A stretch of DNA of 64,000 nucleotides, taken from assembly GCA_005954745.1 (NCBI GenBank), contig CP040678.1:2356001-2420000 (forward strand). Reading direction: 5' to 3'. This document shows positions 52,692-61,495 of the stretch, piece after piece. Position numbers and translations under genes: made by a program. The first letter of the stretch is position 1. Every line of letters starts with the position of its first letter. Source of the DNA: Halostella pelagica. GTDB lineage: Archaea > Halobacteriota > Halobacteria > Halobacteriales > Natronoarchaeaceae. The notes beneath the pieces were generated by a model. It saw nothing but the letters and a program-made list of their open reading frames with translations. It was not told the DNA's origin and did not search any database.

Positions 52692-54376
52692 CAGGCTTCC
52701 ACCTCCGTTGCCTCGGCCGCGTCGTCGGCACCGTCGACGCCGGCGCGTTCCATCACGGTGTCGACGAGTCCGACAAACGGCGGCGACGCGCGGTCCGGCC
52801 GGGAGCGGAACTCGGGGTGGAACTGCGTGCCCAGGAAGTACGGGTGACTGTCGAGTTCGAGTATCTCCATGCGGTTGCCCGCGCGACCCGAGAAGACCAG
52901 ATCCGTCTCGGCGAAGTCCTCGAAGTAGTTCGGATTGACCTCGTAGCGGTGTCGGTGTCGCTCCGTGCACGCTGAACCGCCGTACACGTCCTCGGCGAGC
53001 GTCCCCGGCGTGATGTCGGTCTGGTGTGCGCCGAGACGCATCGTCCCGCCCATGTCAGACACCTCGTACTGCTCCGGGAGGATGTCAATGACGGGGTTGT
53101 TCGTCTCCTCGTCCATCTCGGCGCTGTGTGCGTCCTCGTAGCCGAGCACGTTCCGCGCCACTTCGACGACGGCCATCTGGAAGCCGAGGCACAGTCCGAG
53201 AAACGGCACGTCGTGTTCGCGAGCGTACTGTATCGCCCGGATCTTCCCTTCGGTGCCGCGGGAGCCGAACCCGCCGGGAACGACGATTCCGTCGGCCGCT
53301 TCGAGCCGGCGTCGGTGTTCGCCGCCGTCGGTTTCGTCGATCATCTCGTCGGAGTCGACCCACTGGACGTTCACGTTGACGCCTTTCGCGAGGCCCGCGT
53401 GTTTCAGCGCCTCGTTGACGGACATGTACGCGTCCTCCAGGTCGTACTTGCCGACGAGCGCGATGTCGACCTCGCCCTCGCGCTCGCGGGTGACGACCTC
53501 GCGCCAGCGGTTGTCGCGGTCGGCCGTCGGCAGCGCATCGTCGGCGAGACCGAGTTCCTGCATGACGTACTCGTCTAAGCCCTCCTCTTCGACCATCAGC
53601 GGCACGTGATAGATGTCCTCGACGTCCGGGTTCGAGAAGACGGCGTCCGTCGGAACGTCGCAAAACAGCGCGATCTTCTCTTTCGTGTGCGGTTCGAGTT
53701 TATCGTCCGCGCGCCCGACGAGGATGTCCGGCTGGAGCCCGATAGAACGAAGCTCCTTGACGCTGTGTTGGGTCGGTTTGGTCTTCTGTTCGCCGTTTTT
53801 CGAGTACGGAACGAGCGTGACGTGAGTGAAGAGGATGTCCCCCTCGTCTTCCTCGTGAGCGAACTGTCGGAGCGCTTCGAGGTACGGCATCCCCTCGATG
53901 TCGCCGACGGTACCGCCGACTTCGATGAGACAGACGTCGGTCCCCTCGGCGGCCTCGCGGATGCGTCGCTTGATGTCGGTCGTGACGTGCGGGATTATCT
54001 GGACGGTCTTGCCCAGGTAGTCGCCCGCGCGTTCCTTCTCGATGACGTGCTGGTACGTTTTGCCCGTCGTGATGTTGTGGTCGAAGGTCATGTCCTCGTC
54101 GAGGAACCGCTCGTAGTTCCCCAGGTCGAGGTCCACCTCACCGCCGTCTTTCAGCACGTACACTTCGCCGTGCTGGTAGGGGTTCATCGTCCCGGCGTCG
54201 ACGTTGAGGTAGGGGTCAATCTTGACCGCCGTCACGTCGAACCCGGCGTTTTTCAGAAGACGCCCGGTGCTCGCGGCGGTGATCCCTTTCCCGAGACCAG
54301 ACATCACGCCTCCAGTGACGAAAACGAACTTGTTCCCCAGTGTGGGGTCGTATTCGGATTCAGGATCGGTCGGCAT
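52691..54376 (-). CDS. pyrG: CTP synthase (561 aa)
   Basis: Converts UTP and glutamine to CTP. The N-terminal synthetase domain has [21 protein letters not shown] (Walker-type P-loop) and [20 protein letters not shown]. The C-terminal glutaminase has the Cys in [13 protein letters not shown] (~403) and the His/Glu pair in [10 protein letters not shown]. Length is normal. First gene of the pyrG-guaAB-DUF7126-like operon, starting at the ATG at 54376. Confidence 0.97.
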   Translation of the reverse strand: MPTDPESEYDPTLGNKFVFVTGGVMSGLGKGITAASTGRLLKNAGFDVTAVKIDPYLNVDAGTMNPYQHGEVYVLKDGGEVDLDLGNYERFLDEDMTFDHNITTGKTYQHVIEKERAGDYLGKTVQIIPHVTTDIKRRIREAAEGTDVCLIEVGGTVGDIEGMPYLEALRQFAHEEDEGDILFTHVTLVPYSKNGEQKTKPTQHSVKELRSIGLQPDILVGRADDKLEPHTKEKIALFCDVPTDAVFSNPDVEDIYHVPLMVEEEGLDEYVMQELGLADDALPTADRDNRWREVVTREREGEVDIALVGKYDLEDAYMSVNEALKHAGLAKGVNVNVQWVDSDEMIDETDGGEHRRRLEAADGIVVPGGFGSRGTEGKIRAIQYAREHDVPFLGLCLGFQMAVVEVARNVLGYEDAHSAEMDEETNNPVIDILPEQYEVSDMGGTMRLGAHQTDITPGTLAEDVYGGSACTERHRHRYEVNPNYFEDFAETDLVFSGRAGNRMEILELDSHPYFLGTQFHPEFRSRPDRASPPFVGLVDTVMERAGVDGADDAAEATEVEA

Positions 54377-54457
54377 ACCGATTGTCCGCAACCGCGACTC
54401 AAAACCATTTCGGACCCTTGTCCGAGCGTGATACTTTGCCGTGATACGGCGGCACCA

Positions 54458-56062
54458 TCAGGATAGCGTGTAGCGGTCGAAACGAGCGGCAGCGTACAGA
54501 TACGCGCTGACGGCGACGGCAACACCGACGGTCGCAGTTCCGACACCACCGACCAGTTGGATCTGCTCGGCGGAGTACGTCGGGACGGCGATCCGAAACG
54601 CGCTGGGGACAAACAGGAGGAGAAGGCCGACCAGTCCGACGACGCCGACGACGAACGAGTACAGGCCGAGAACGACGAGGTTCGGGAGGATTACTTCGCG
54701 TGTATCGGAGACGGCCGTCGGTTCGGTCGCCGGGACGAGACAGCCGAGTCCGCTGGCGACCGCGGCCGCACACACGGAGAGTACGACGCCGTAGAGAACC
54801 AGTGTCAGCGTTTGCCCCGCCGAGATAGGGCCGACGACCCCGAGTGCGGCGACGACGACGACCGTCGGCGAAACCGAGACACACAGTCCCGCGAGGATGC
54901 GACCACGGATGATTTCTCGCCCGGAGACGGGGGCGATCAGCAGTTGAGAGTACATCGGTCCTTCGTCTCCGATGGGGTTCAGACAGAACAGCGCCCCGCT
55001 GAGCCAGGCGCAGTACACGACCGCGGTCGGCGGCAACAGAAGGAGCACCGTCCGGAGGAACTCGGTGCGCCCCCCGCCGGCCGGGAGAAACCCCGGCAGG
55101 ATCACCAACCCGGAGTAGAGAACGTGGACGAGACGGTGGGGGTTCCGGGCGGCGCGGACGATCTGGAGCCACGCGACTCGGGACGGTTGGGACCACCCGA
55201 ACGGAGCGTGCCGGGTTCTCGAACGGTCGGCCGTCGGCTCAGAACGGTCGGGTGAAGTCGTGAACCACACCGCACTCACCGTCCGCCGGAGCGCAGCGAC
55301 GACAGCCACCGGAAACGCGACTGCGGTCGCAGCGGCCACGACGACCTGACGACTCGTTGCCGAACCCTGGTCCGCCCCGAGCAAAAACAGGTCGACGTAC
55401 CCGCTGATCGGAAAACGGGCGGCGGCGAACTCCGCGCCGAACCAGTTTCCGCCCTCGTATCCGGACAGAATGACGACACCGCTCAGCAGGACTGTCCCCC
55501 CAAGTACCCATCTCGCGTTCCGGCTGAGGCCGCGAAGGGACGGCATTGCCACGAGACCACAGAGATACCCGCAGGTCACGCAGGCCGTCACGAGGAGACC
55601 GACAGTCACGCAACCGGTTACGACGAGAAGCAGGTCTCTGGTTCCCGACGCAAACAGCGTAATGAACACGAAAACGGGCAGTCCGACGGCGACGAGTATC
55701 CGGATGCACTCCGCCAGGACGAGACCGACGGCGACGTCGCCGGCCGACGTGGCGACGAGTACGGCGTCGCTTGCGTCCGGATAACCGGTGCTGTAGACCG
55801 CCCGAAGGAAGGCGATTCCGAGCGTGAAAACCGCCAGAAGCGACAGCTGTCCGGCGACGAACTCTTCGATCGGAACCGCGACCGACCCGCGTCCGATCCG
55901 CTCGCCGAACCTGTACACGTACGTTCCGCCGACGTACCAGAAGGGCGCAGCAAGCACGGTCGTCGCCGCAAACAGCAGGAGTCGCCGGTCGTTTTCGAAC
56001 GCCCGCCGACACGTCCGTCGCAGTTCCGCGATGGCGACGCGGCGGGCGTCCTCAGATACCAC
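54458..56062 (-). CDS. Large multi-pass membrane protein of the halocin-like cluster, ABC-2-like permease (534 aa)
   Basis: About 12 hydrophobic segments in two similar halves. The second half contains EGPMYSQLLIAPVSGREIIRGR between helices, as in permeases of ABC-2 type. No ATPase gene is adjacent, so it may borrow one or act differently. The start overlaps the upstream small membrane gene by 11 nt, which itself follows the halocin-like precursor. Export of, or immunity to, the halocin is a reasonable inference. Confidence 0.7.
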   Translation of the reverse strand: MVSEDARRVAIAELRRTCRRAFENDRRLLLFAATTVLAAPFWYVGGTYVYRFGERIGRGSVAVPIEEFVAGQLSLLAVFTLGIAFLRAVYSTGYPDASDAVLVATSAGDVAVGLVLAECIRILVAVGLPVFVFITLFASGTRDLLLVVTGCVTVGLLVTACVTCGYLCGLVAMPSLRGLSRNARWVLGGTVLLSGVVILSGYEGGNWFGAEFAAARFPISGYVDLFLLGADQGSATSRQVVVAAATAVAFPVAVVAALRRTVSAVWFTTSPDRSEPTADRSRTRHAPFGWSQPSRVAWLQIVRAARNPHRLVHVLYSGLVILPGFLPAGGGRTEFLRTVLLLLPPTAVVYCAWLSGALFCLNPIGDEGPMYSQLLIAPVSGREIIRGRILAGLCVSVSPTVVVVAALGVVGPISAGQTLTLVLYGVVLSVCAAAVASGLGCLVPATEPTAVSDTREVILPNLVVLGLYSFVVGVVGLVGLLLLFVPSAFRIAVPTYSAEQIQLVGGVGTATVGVAVAVSAYLYAAARFDRYTLS

Positions 56063-56414
56063 GACTGCTTCCGGTACCCATTCCGCTCTCGTACACCGGT
56101 AGCATGATCAGGATCCAGATACCCATGCCGATAATCATCAACGCGTCGTCACCGGTGATCGGCGTGAATATCCCCGTGATAACCGCGGCGATAAGCAATC
56201 CGCCACCACCTCCAGCGAGCGTAACCGGTTCGTGGCCGAACACACTGTAGCCGACTGCATAACAGACTATAGCAAGCGCCGCGAGCGCAACGGCCGCGGC
56301 GTTCCACTGCGTGAAGTCGGTAAGAGTGAGAGCGTAGAGGACTGCGCCGCTGATGCTCGTTACCACTGCGTTCAAAACGATCAACCGGTTCTCGCTTATC
56401 ATCTCTACCAACAT
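56052..56414 (-). CDS. Small four-TM protein of the halocin-like cluster (120 aa)
   Basis: Four membrane helices separated by short loops fill nearly the whole protein, with a Gly-rich loop between helices 2 and 3. It lies 46 nt behind the halocin-like gene and overlaps the large permease start. Candidates are a transporter helper or an immunity protein. Confidence 0.65.
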   Translation of the reverse strand: MLVEMISENRLIVLNAVVTSISGAVLYALTLTDFTQWNAAAVALAALAIVCYAVGYSVFGHEPVTLAGGGGGLLIAAVITGIFTPITGDDALMIIGMGIWILIMLPVYESGMGTGSSRGI

Positions 56415-56460
56415 GTGTTAAGATTGTGTCGTGATGGGGGTAAACTTTGTTCTTAGAAAC

Positions 56461-57348
56461 TTAACACAGTTCGAGTCGGTCGTGAGAACATATCGCCTCG
56501 TAATCGACCCCGCACCCGAGTTTCGAGATCACGTAGCACGCCGCTTGCGTGAACGTGAAACAGCCCCCTCCGGCGATGATGTTCATGCCGCTGAGGACGC
56601 CGCAGATGAATGCGGTCGAAGCCCCGCAACCGATACGACAGATCTGCTCGACGGCCTTCTTACAGCCCCAGCAGCCGATATCCCAGTCGTCGGCCGTGAC
56701 TGCGTTCGTCTCGCTCGCTGACCCGCTAAAATCCGCCGTGTGCGTCGATGTCGACATCCCGTCGAGCGCGTCGACGGTTTCGGCGGTTATCGTTCCGTCG
56801 AGGTCGTCGACCGACTGTGCGTCCGCCGCGTCCGCATCGGGTTTCTCGACGTATTCGAGCGAGGCGACCGTGACGGTGCCGGTGTCAAGTGACCGGCCGA
56901 TGGTGAGATACGCTTCGTCAGCGTCCGCTCCCTTGATGGGGACTGACGCCAGATCCACCTGTTCCTCGCTATCGACGCGACCGACGAGGATGCCCTCTCT
57001 GTCGAGTTCGTGGCCCCGCTCGCGGACCTCTCGCGCGAGGGCATGGAACTCGCTGGTCCGTGACAGGCGGGCGAACGCTCGACGCGCTTCCGCGTCCGTC
57101 AGTTCGTCGTACACCGACGTGTCGACCTCGTCCTCGTCCGTGAACTCGTCGGCTGACACCGAAGAGGCACCCAGTGTGACCAACGAGACGGTCGCGGCAC
57201 CCATCCGGAGGAACTTCCGTCGACCCTGTCCGTCAGATCGATCTCGGATCCGGGACATTGCGTCCCACGTCTCCCCGCATCCGCCGGCGTCGACCTGTTC
57301 GTTCAGCTCTTCCGCAACGTCTTCCGCCGTATCGTTCCTATCAGACAT
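56461..57348 (-). CDS. Halocin C8-like microhalocin precursor (295 aa)
   Basis: A Tat signal (RRKFLRMGAATVSLVTLGAS, ~43-62) comes after a polar N-terminus. Residues ~66-219 are an acidic middle domain. The last 76 residues (220-295) begin near DDWDIGCWGCKK and hold ten Cys (226, 229, 237, 241, 249, 263, 271, 279, 287, 295), matching the size, Cys number and spacing style of mature halocin C8. In halocin C8 the part before the peptide acts as immunity protein (known), so this gene may encode both toxin and immunity. I use the ATG at 57348, since the 20 codons upstream lie over the promoter. Confidence 0.9.
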   Translation of the reverse strand: MSDRNDTAEDVAEELNEQVDAGGCGETWDAMSRIRDRSDGQGRRKFLRMGAATVSLVTLGASSVSADEFTDEDEVDTSVYDELTDAEARRAFARLSRTSEFHALAREVRERGHELDREGILVGRVDSEEQVDLASVPIKGADADEAYLTIGRSLDTGTVTVASLEYVEKPDADAADAQSVDDLDGTITAETVDALDGMSTSTHTADFSGSASETNAVTADDWDIGCWGCKKAVEQICRIGCGASTAFICGVLSGMNIIAGGGCFTFTQAACYVISKLGCGVDYEAICSHDRLELC

Positions 57349-57540
57349 GGATTGTGACTCCAGAAGGAAAGATGTGGAGTGATACCGTATAATTAACTTC
57401 TGATACAATAATATAGAATGAAATCAAGTCGAACCGTGAAAATATGCAGCGGGCGCGGGATGATCGAAACGCAGTCAGGCGACGGATTGAGAGATTATCT
57501 CACGCTTTGAGACGTCCGTCACGGGTCGAACGTCGGCCCA

Positions 57541-58305
57541 TCAGTTTCGGATCACCGACAGGCGACGCGCGCTGCCTCTCGCGGATTCGAACTGTTCGGT
57601 CGCCCAGGTTCGGATCTGGGGAGCAGAGCCGTCGAGACACCCCTGAATGTGGCCCTGGTCGTCGTACGTAGTGACCAAGACGCGGTCTTCGAGGAGAGCG
57701 TACCCCGTCCGTAGCGGCCCGGGGTGGACGAAAAGCGATTTCGCGGGAACGTCCGTGATCCAGTGATCCGTCGAACGGTCGTTTATGACCGGTTCGGTCG
57801 TCATCACCGTGATGCTGGTACTGGCTTCGAGGAGGCGGGAGTGTACGTCGTCGAGTATCGGACTCGTAACGGGCGTCATCAGCCGAACGCTGGTAGCAGT
57901 TGACTGATCGAGCGTGTCGATGTAATGCGAAAGCGGGGCGTGGGGGTCCTGTTCGGTCGCGGTAACGAGCGTGCTGTCTGCCAGCGATGCCAGCGGCGGC
58001 GCGGCGTCCGCGTCGAAATGACGGAGAACGGGTGCGGCTTCAGTCACTCGGTTGACGGTGTTGGCGACGGTTTCGTACTGCTCGAGTATGATCGATCCCG
58101 CGGCGGTGAGATGGTACCGACTGTCCCGCTTTGCGATCCAACCGCGCTCCTCGAAATCGGAGATGATCCGTTGCACCGTCGCCCGCGAGATACGGCACCG
58201 TTCGACGATGTCGCACGGACGGCCAGGGTGGTTTTTTATTGTACGCAAGAGGGCGGGGCGGTTTTCGGATCGGACCAGGTAGGATAACTGTCCCAGGGCG
58301 GACAT
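57541..58305 (-). CDS. HTH transcriptional regulator next to the halocin-like gene (254 aa)
   Basis: An N-terminal winged helix (NHPGRPCDIVERCRISRATV, then QRIISDFEERGWI) precedes a C-terminal part like the haloarchaeal HTH proteins with an effector or DICT-type domain. It is on the same strand directly upstream of the halocin-like gene, 192 nt from it, and likely controls the cluster. I start at the internal ATG 58305 because the family begins near MSALGQLSYL. Confidence 0.82.
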   Translation of the reverse strand: MSALGQLSYLVRSENRPALLRTIKNHPGRPCDIVERCRISRATVQRIISDFEERGWIAKRDSRYHLTAAGSIILEQYETVANTVNRVTEAAPVLRHFDADAAPPLASLADSTLVTATEQDPHAPLSHYIDTLDQSTATSVRLMTPVTSPILDDVHSRLLEASTSITVMTTEPVINDRSTDHWITDVPAKSLFVHPGPLRTGYALLEDRVLVTTYDDQGHIQGCLDGSAPQIRTWATEQFESARGSARRLSVIRN

Positions 58306-58452
58306 AGTTGAGTAGTTTCGCCGCAACGTATTATAATTACCCTATAAATCACGTAATTAATGTGTATATTCCGAACTACCGACGCTCACGGACGCGCTCC
58401 CCCGTGTTTCAGTTTCGCACAGATTTACCAGCAGAGTGTGTGAGACCGGCGT

Positions 58453-59061
58453 CTACGCGGCCGCTTCGAAGAACTCTCCGACTCGCTCGCCGATCCGGTC
58501 GTGTTTTCCGATGAAGAAGTGGTCCGCCGACAGTTCGACCACCTCGTCGCCGCGCTCGCGCGCCCGCTTGACGACAGGCTCCGGGTCTGCTGTGTCGTCG
58601 CGCGTCCCGTAGATGACCTGAACCGGGCAGTTCAGGCCGTCGAGTGCGGCCGCCGCGTCAAGGTCGTCGCCGAGTCGCGACGCGGGGGCGAGCACCGATA
58701 GGCCAGCAACGTCGCGGTCGACCGTCGCGGCGGCGAGCAGCGCCATGGCCCCGCCGAAACTGAATCCGAACAGCCCCACGTAGTCGTATCGTTCCGCCGC
58801 CCAGCGGACAGCATTACGCGCGTCCTCCCGTTCCCCGTACCCCTCGTCCCAGTCGCCGTAGTCGAACCGGAGGCAGTCGAATCCGCGAGACGTGAGCGCA
58901 TCGCTCACCGCCACGAGCCGGTCGTCGCCGCGGTGTCCGCGGTGTTGCGGGTGCGGCGGGCAGGCGACGACGCAGGCCGTCGCCTCCGCCTCGCCATCCG
59001 GCGTATCTATTGTTGCGCGGACGTCCCGTGGGCCGGGGATCAGTACGTCAGTAGAGGACAT
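58453..59061 (-). CDS. Alpha/beta hydrolase, dienelactone-hydrolase-like (202 aa)
   Basis: The nucleophile elbow is GFSFGGAMAL (Ser ~97), the Asp in YGTRDDTAD (~155) and the His in SADHFFIG (~180) complete the triad. PPHPQHRGHRGD is a typical oxyanion region. Esterase/thioesterase type; substrate unknown. Confidence 0.85.
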   Translation of the reverse strand: MSSTDVLIPGPRDVRATIDTPDGEAEATACVVACPPHPQHRGHRGDDRLVAVSDALTSRGFDCLRFDYGDWDEGYGEREDARNAVRWAAERYDYVGLFGFSFGGAMALLAAATVDRDVAGLSVLAPASRLGDDLDAAAALDGLNCPVQVIYGTRDDTADPEPVVKRARERGDEVVELSADHFFIGKHDRIGERVGEFFEAAA

Positions 59062-59115
59062 GTCCGCTTCTAGGGGGAGTCAGGATTTTAAGTCACGCGT
59101 TCCCTAAATAACGGT

Positions 59116-59958
59116 ATGGGAATACTCTCGCGGGCCTCCTACGTTATCCGGTCGAAGATGAATTCGCTATTGAACCGGGCCGAGGACCCCACGGAGACGC
59201 TTGACTATTCCTACGAGCAGATGCGTGACGAACTCCAGGACGTAAAACGTGGGATCGCCGATCTCACGACGCAGAAAAAACGTCTGGAGATGCAGAAAAA
59301 CCGGCTCGAGGAGAACGTCGAGAAGCACAACGAACAGGCGCGGCAGGCTGTCAGCCAGGACCGGGACGACCTCGCGCGGCGCGCGCTGGAGAAAAAGAAG
59401 GCGAAGATGACCCAGATAGAGGAACTGGAGGCACAGATAGCGGACCTCCAGAACACGCAGGACAACCTCGTCGACAAAAAGGAGTCGCTCCAGCAGCGCA
59501 TCGAGGAGTTCCGTACCAAGAAAGAGACGATGAAGGCGCGCTACGAGGCCGCGGAGGCCAGCGCACGCGTCTCCGAAGCGATGACCGGTGCCGGCAACGA
59601 GATGGAGGACGTCGGCCGCTCCATCGAACGCGCCGAAGAGCGCACAGACGAGATGGAGGCGCGGGCCGCAGCGATGGACGAACTCCAGGACGAGGGCGTG
59701 TTCGAAGACGCGCTCTCCGACAAGGACCAACTGGACCGCGAACTCGAAGAGGTTCGCACCGGCGGCGAGGTCGACGCGGAACTGGACACGTTGAAAGCCG
59801 AAATGGGCAAGGAAACGTCGCCTGACACCGAAGCGGAACCCGAGGGCGAGGAAGACGTCGAGTTCGAGACCGACACGGGCGAGGAGGTAGACGTAAATGT
59901 CGACGAGAGCGAAGTTGAAGAGGAGCTAGAGGACATCAAAAGCGAGGAAAGCAGATAG
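59116..59958 (+). CDS. pspA: PspA/IM30-family membrane-protection protein (280 aa)
   Basis: Starts MGILSRASYVIRSKMNSLLNRAEDP, the amphipathic membrane-binding helix of PspA/Vipp1. Long coiled coils follow to ~210 (QKKRLEMQKNRLEENVEKHN). The C-terminal 65 residues are a haloarchaeal acidic extension. It protects membranes under stress by forming scaffolds (known). Confidence 0.93.
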   Translation: MGILSRASYVIRSKMNSLLNRAEDPTETLDYSYEQMRDELQDVKRGIADLTTQKKRLEMQKNRLEENVEKHNEQARQAVSQDRDDLARRALEKKKAKMTQIEELEAQIADLQNTQDNLVDKKESLQQRIEEFRTKKETMKARYEAAEASARVSEAMTGAGNEMEDVGRSIERAEERTDEMEARAAAMDELQDEGVFEDALSDKDQLDRELEEVRTGGEVDAELDTLKAEMGKETSPDTEAEPEGEEDVEFETDTGEEVDVNVDESEVEEELEDIKSEESR

Positions 59959-60040
59959 GGACTGTTGTAACCGTGTGCCGATAGTCGCAGACACCGGTCG
60001 GCGAACTACCGAACTGACGTACAACAGTCGCTATGACGGG

Positions 60041-61063
60041 TCAGTCGCCGTTTCCGCCGGACCGTTCGCTCTCGCGGAGGATGAACGGGCCGATAGCGAG
60101 CGTCCGCTTCGCGATAGTGGCGATCCGCAGGATGTAGGCGACCAGGACGAGGAACGGGACGACGGCGGCCGTGACGCCCAGACAGACGAGCAACAGGACG
60201 TTATCTACTCCTAACGTCGCCCCGGGGAACGACGAAGCGTCCAGAAACAGGAGCGAGACGATGGAGACGCCGAGCGCCGGGATCGACGTGTAGATCATCG
60301 CCCGCGAGAGATCGACTAACTCCCAGCGGAAGTAAAGCGTCTTGAAGTGTTCTCGGGCGGGGCCGAAGAACGTCAACACACGGATGAGGTCGTCGAACGC
60401 CTGACGCTGCTCGTCCGAGAGATCGTCCATGTGATCGTGGCGGATCTGCCGTACCCGGAATATTTTCCAACTGTAATTGTAGTTCAGCGCCGCCTCAAGT
60501 ACGTCGTAGGTGCCGAACTCGACACCGTCTAACTGATCGGTGACAGTGCGGGCGTGGTCTACGAGGTTGTCGGTGTACTCCTCGACTGCATTGCGTAGCT
60601 CCGGGTCATCCGAACTGAGGGTCCGCTCTCGCAGCGTCTCGGCCCGGTCGGCCGACGTCGCGACGAGGGCACTGAGAAACGCCGCCGGATCCGGCGGGCT
60701 GACATCGCCGAACAGGTCATCCGTGTCCGCACGGAACTCCATCGAACTCGACATCCGCGAGCGCTGAGTCCCGAGCGGACCGAGTTCCGCGGAAAGGACG
60801 AGCTGGTTGATCGTGACCACCAGCGTCACGCCGGTGATTATCGAAGTAATGAGCGCCTGAAAGACCGTGTCGGTCGGGTCGGTCCCTCGCATCGTCGCCC
60901 GCAGCGGCGTGGCGTCGAGCGTGCCGAGAACCACTAGCACGGCGAACAGTACTGCCGCCGTCGCGACGACCAACACTCCCCGGTTCGCGTCGAGCAGGAT
61001 CCACAGGCGCACCCGGCTATCGCTCCCGCGGCCCCGCATCGTATCCGCCGGTTCGTCTGCCAC
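60041..61063 (-). CDS. Membrane protein with four TM segments and a central soluble domain (340 aa)
   Basis: Two helices near the N-terminus (~30-50 and ~68-92), a ~150-residue polar helical domain, then two helices (~255-275 and ~285-312). No transporter or enzyme motif is seen; layout recalls haloarchaeal proteins of unknown function. Convergent with pspA. Confidence 0.7.
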   Translation of the reverse strand: MADEPADTMRGRGSDSRVRLWILLDANRGVLVVATAAVLFAVLVVLGTLDATPLRATMRGTDPTDTVFQALITSIITGVTLVVTINQLVLSAELGPLGTQRSRMSSSMEFRADTDDLFGDVSPPDPAAFLSALVATSADRAETLRERTLSSDDPELRNAVEEYTDNLVDHARTVTDQLDGVEFGTYDVLEAALNYNYSWKIFRVRQIRHDHMDDLSDEQRQAFDDLIRVLTFFGPAREHFKTLYFRWELVDLSRAMIYTSIPALGVSIVSLLFLDASSFPGATLGVDNVLLLVCLGVTAAVVPFLVLVAYILRIATIAKRTLAIGPFILRESERSGGNGD

Positions 61064-61170
61064 GGACCGGGGTACGACGAGCAGACAGATATACGTTGAA
61101 CGAGCGCCGGACAGCGTCGGACCGGACGGAGTGCCCGGGGATTATTCCCGTTCCCGTGGACGCTCACGGT

Positions 61171-61347
61171 ATGAGCGAGCAGCGCTACGAGTACAGAGTC
61201 GAAGACGTGTCGATCTATCCCAGTGAGATAGACAGCCGCCGGTTCGAGGAACTGCTCAACGAGAAGGCGACCGACGGCTGGAAACTCGACGAGACGGTCA
61301 CACTGGGGGAGTCGACGGTGTTGTTCGTCTTCCGCCGCGGAGCGTAG
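61171..61347 (+). CDS. DUF4177-like small protein (58 aa)
   Basis: YEYRVEDVSIYPSEIDSRRF, then LNEKATDGWKLDETVTLGES and VLFVFRRGA give the typical DUF4177 pattern, a compact beta-alpha fold of unknown function. I start at the ATG at 61171, as the 25 codons upstream read through the promoter. Confidence 0.82.
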   Translation: MSEQRYEYRVEDVSIYPSEIDSRRFEELLNEKATDGWKLDETVTLGESTVLFVFRRGA

Positions 61348-61495
61348 TTCGATGAGCACCGTTATCGTCACGGCGGTCACGTTCGTCCAGACTGTCCCGC
61401 AGACCGCGCTCTCGAAGGAACTCGATGACGGCCGGTGACCGCCGCTTTCGCCCGGACGACGGCACCCTTTTGCCGCCCGCTCGGAATGTGGAGCT

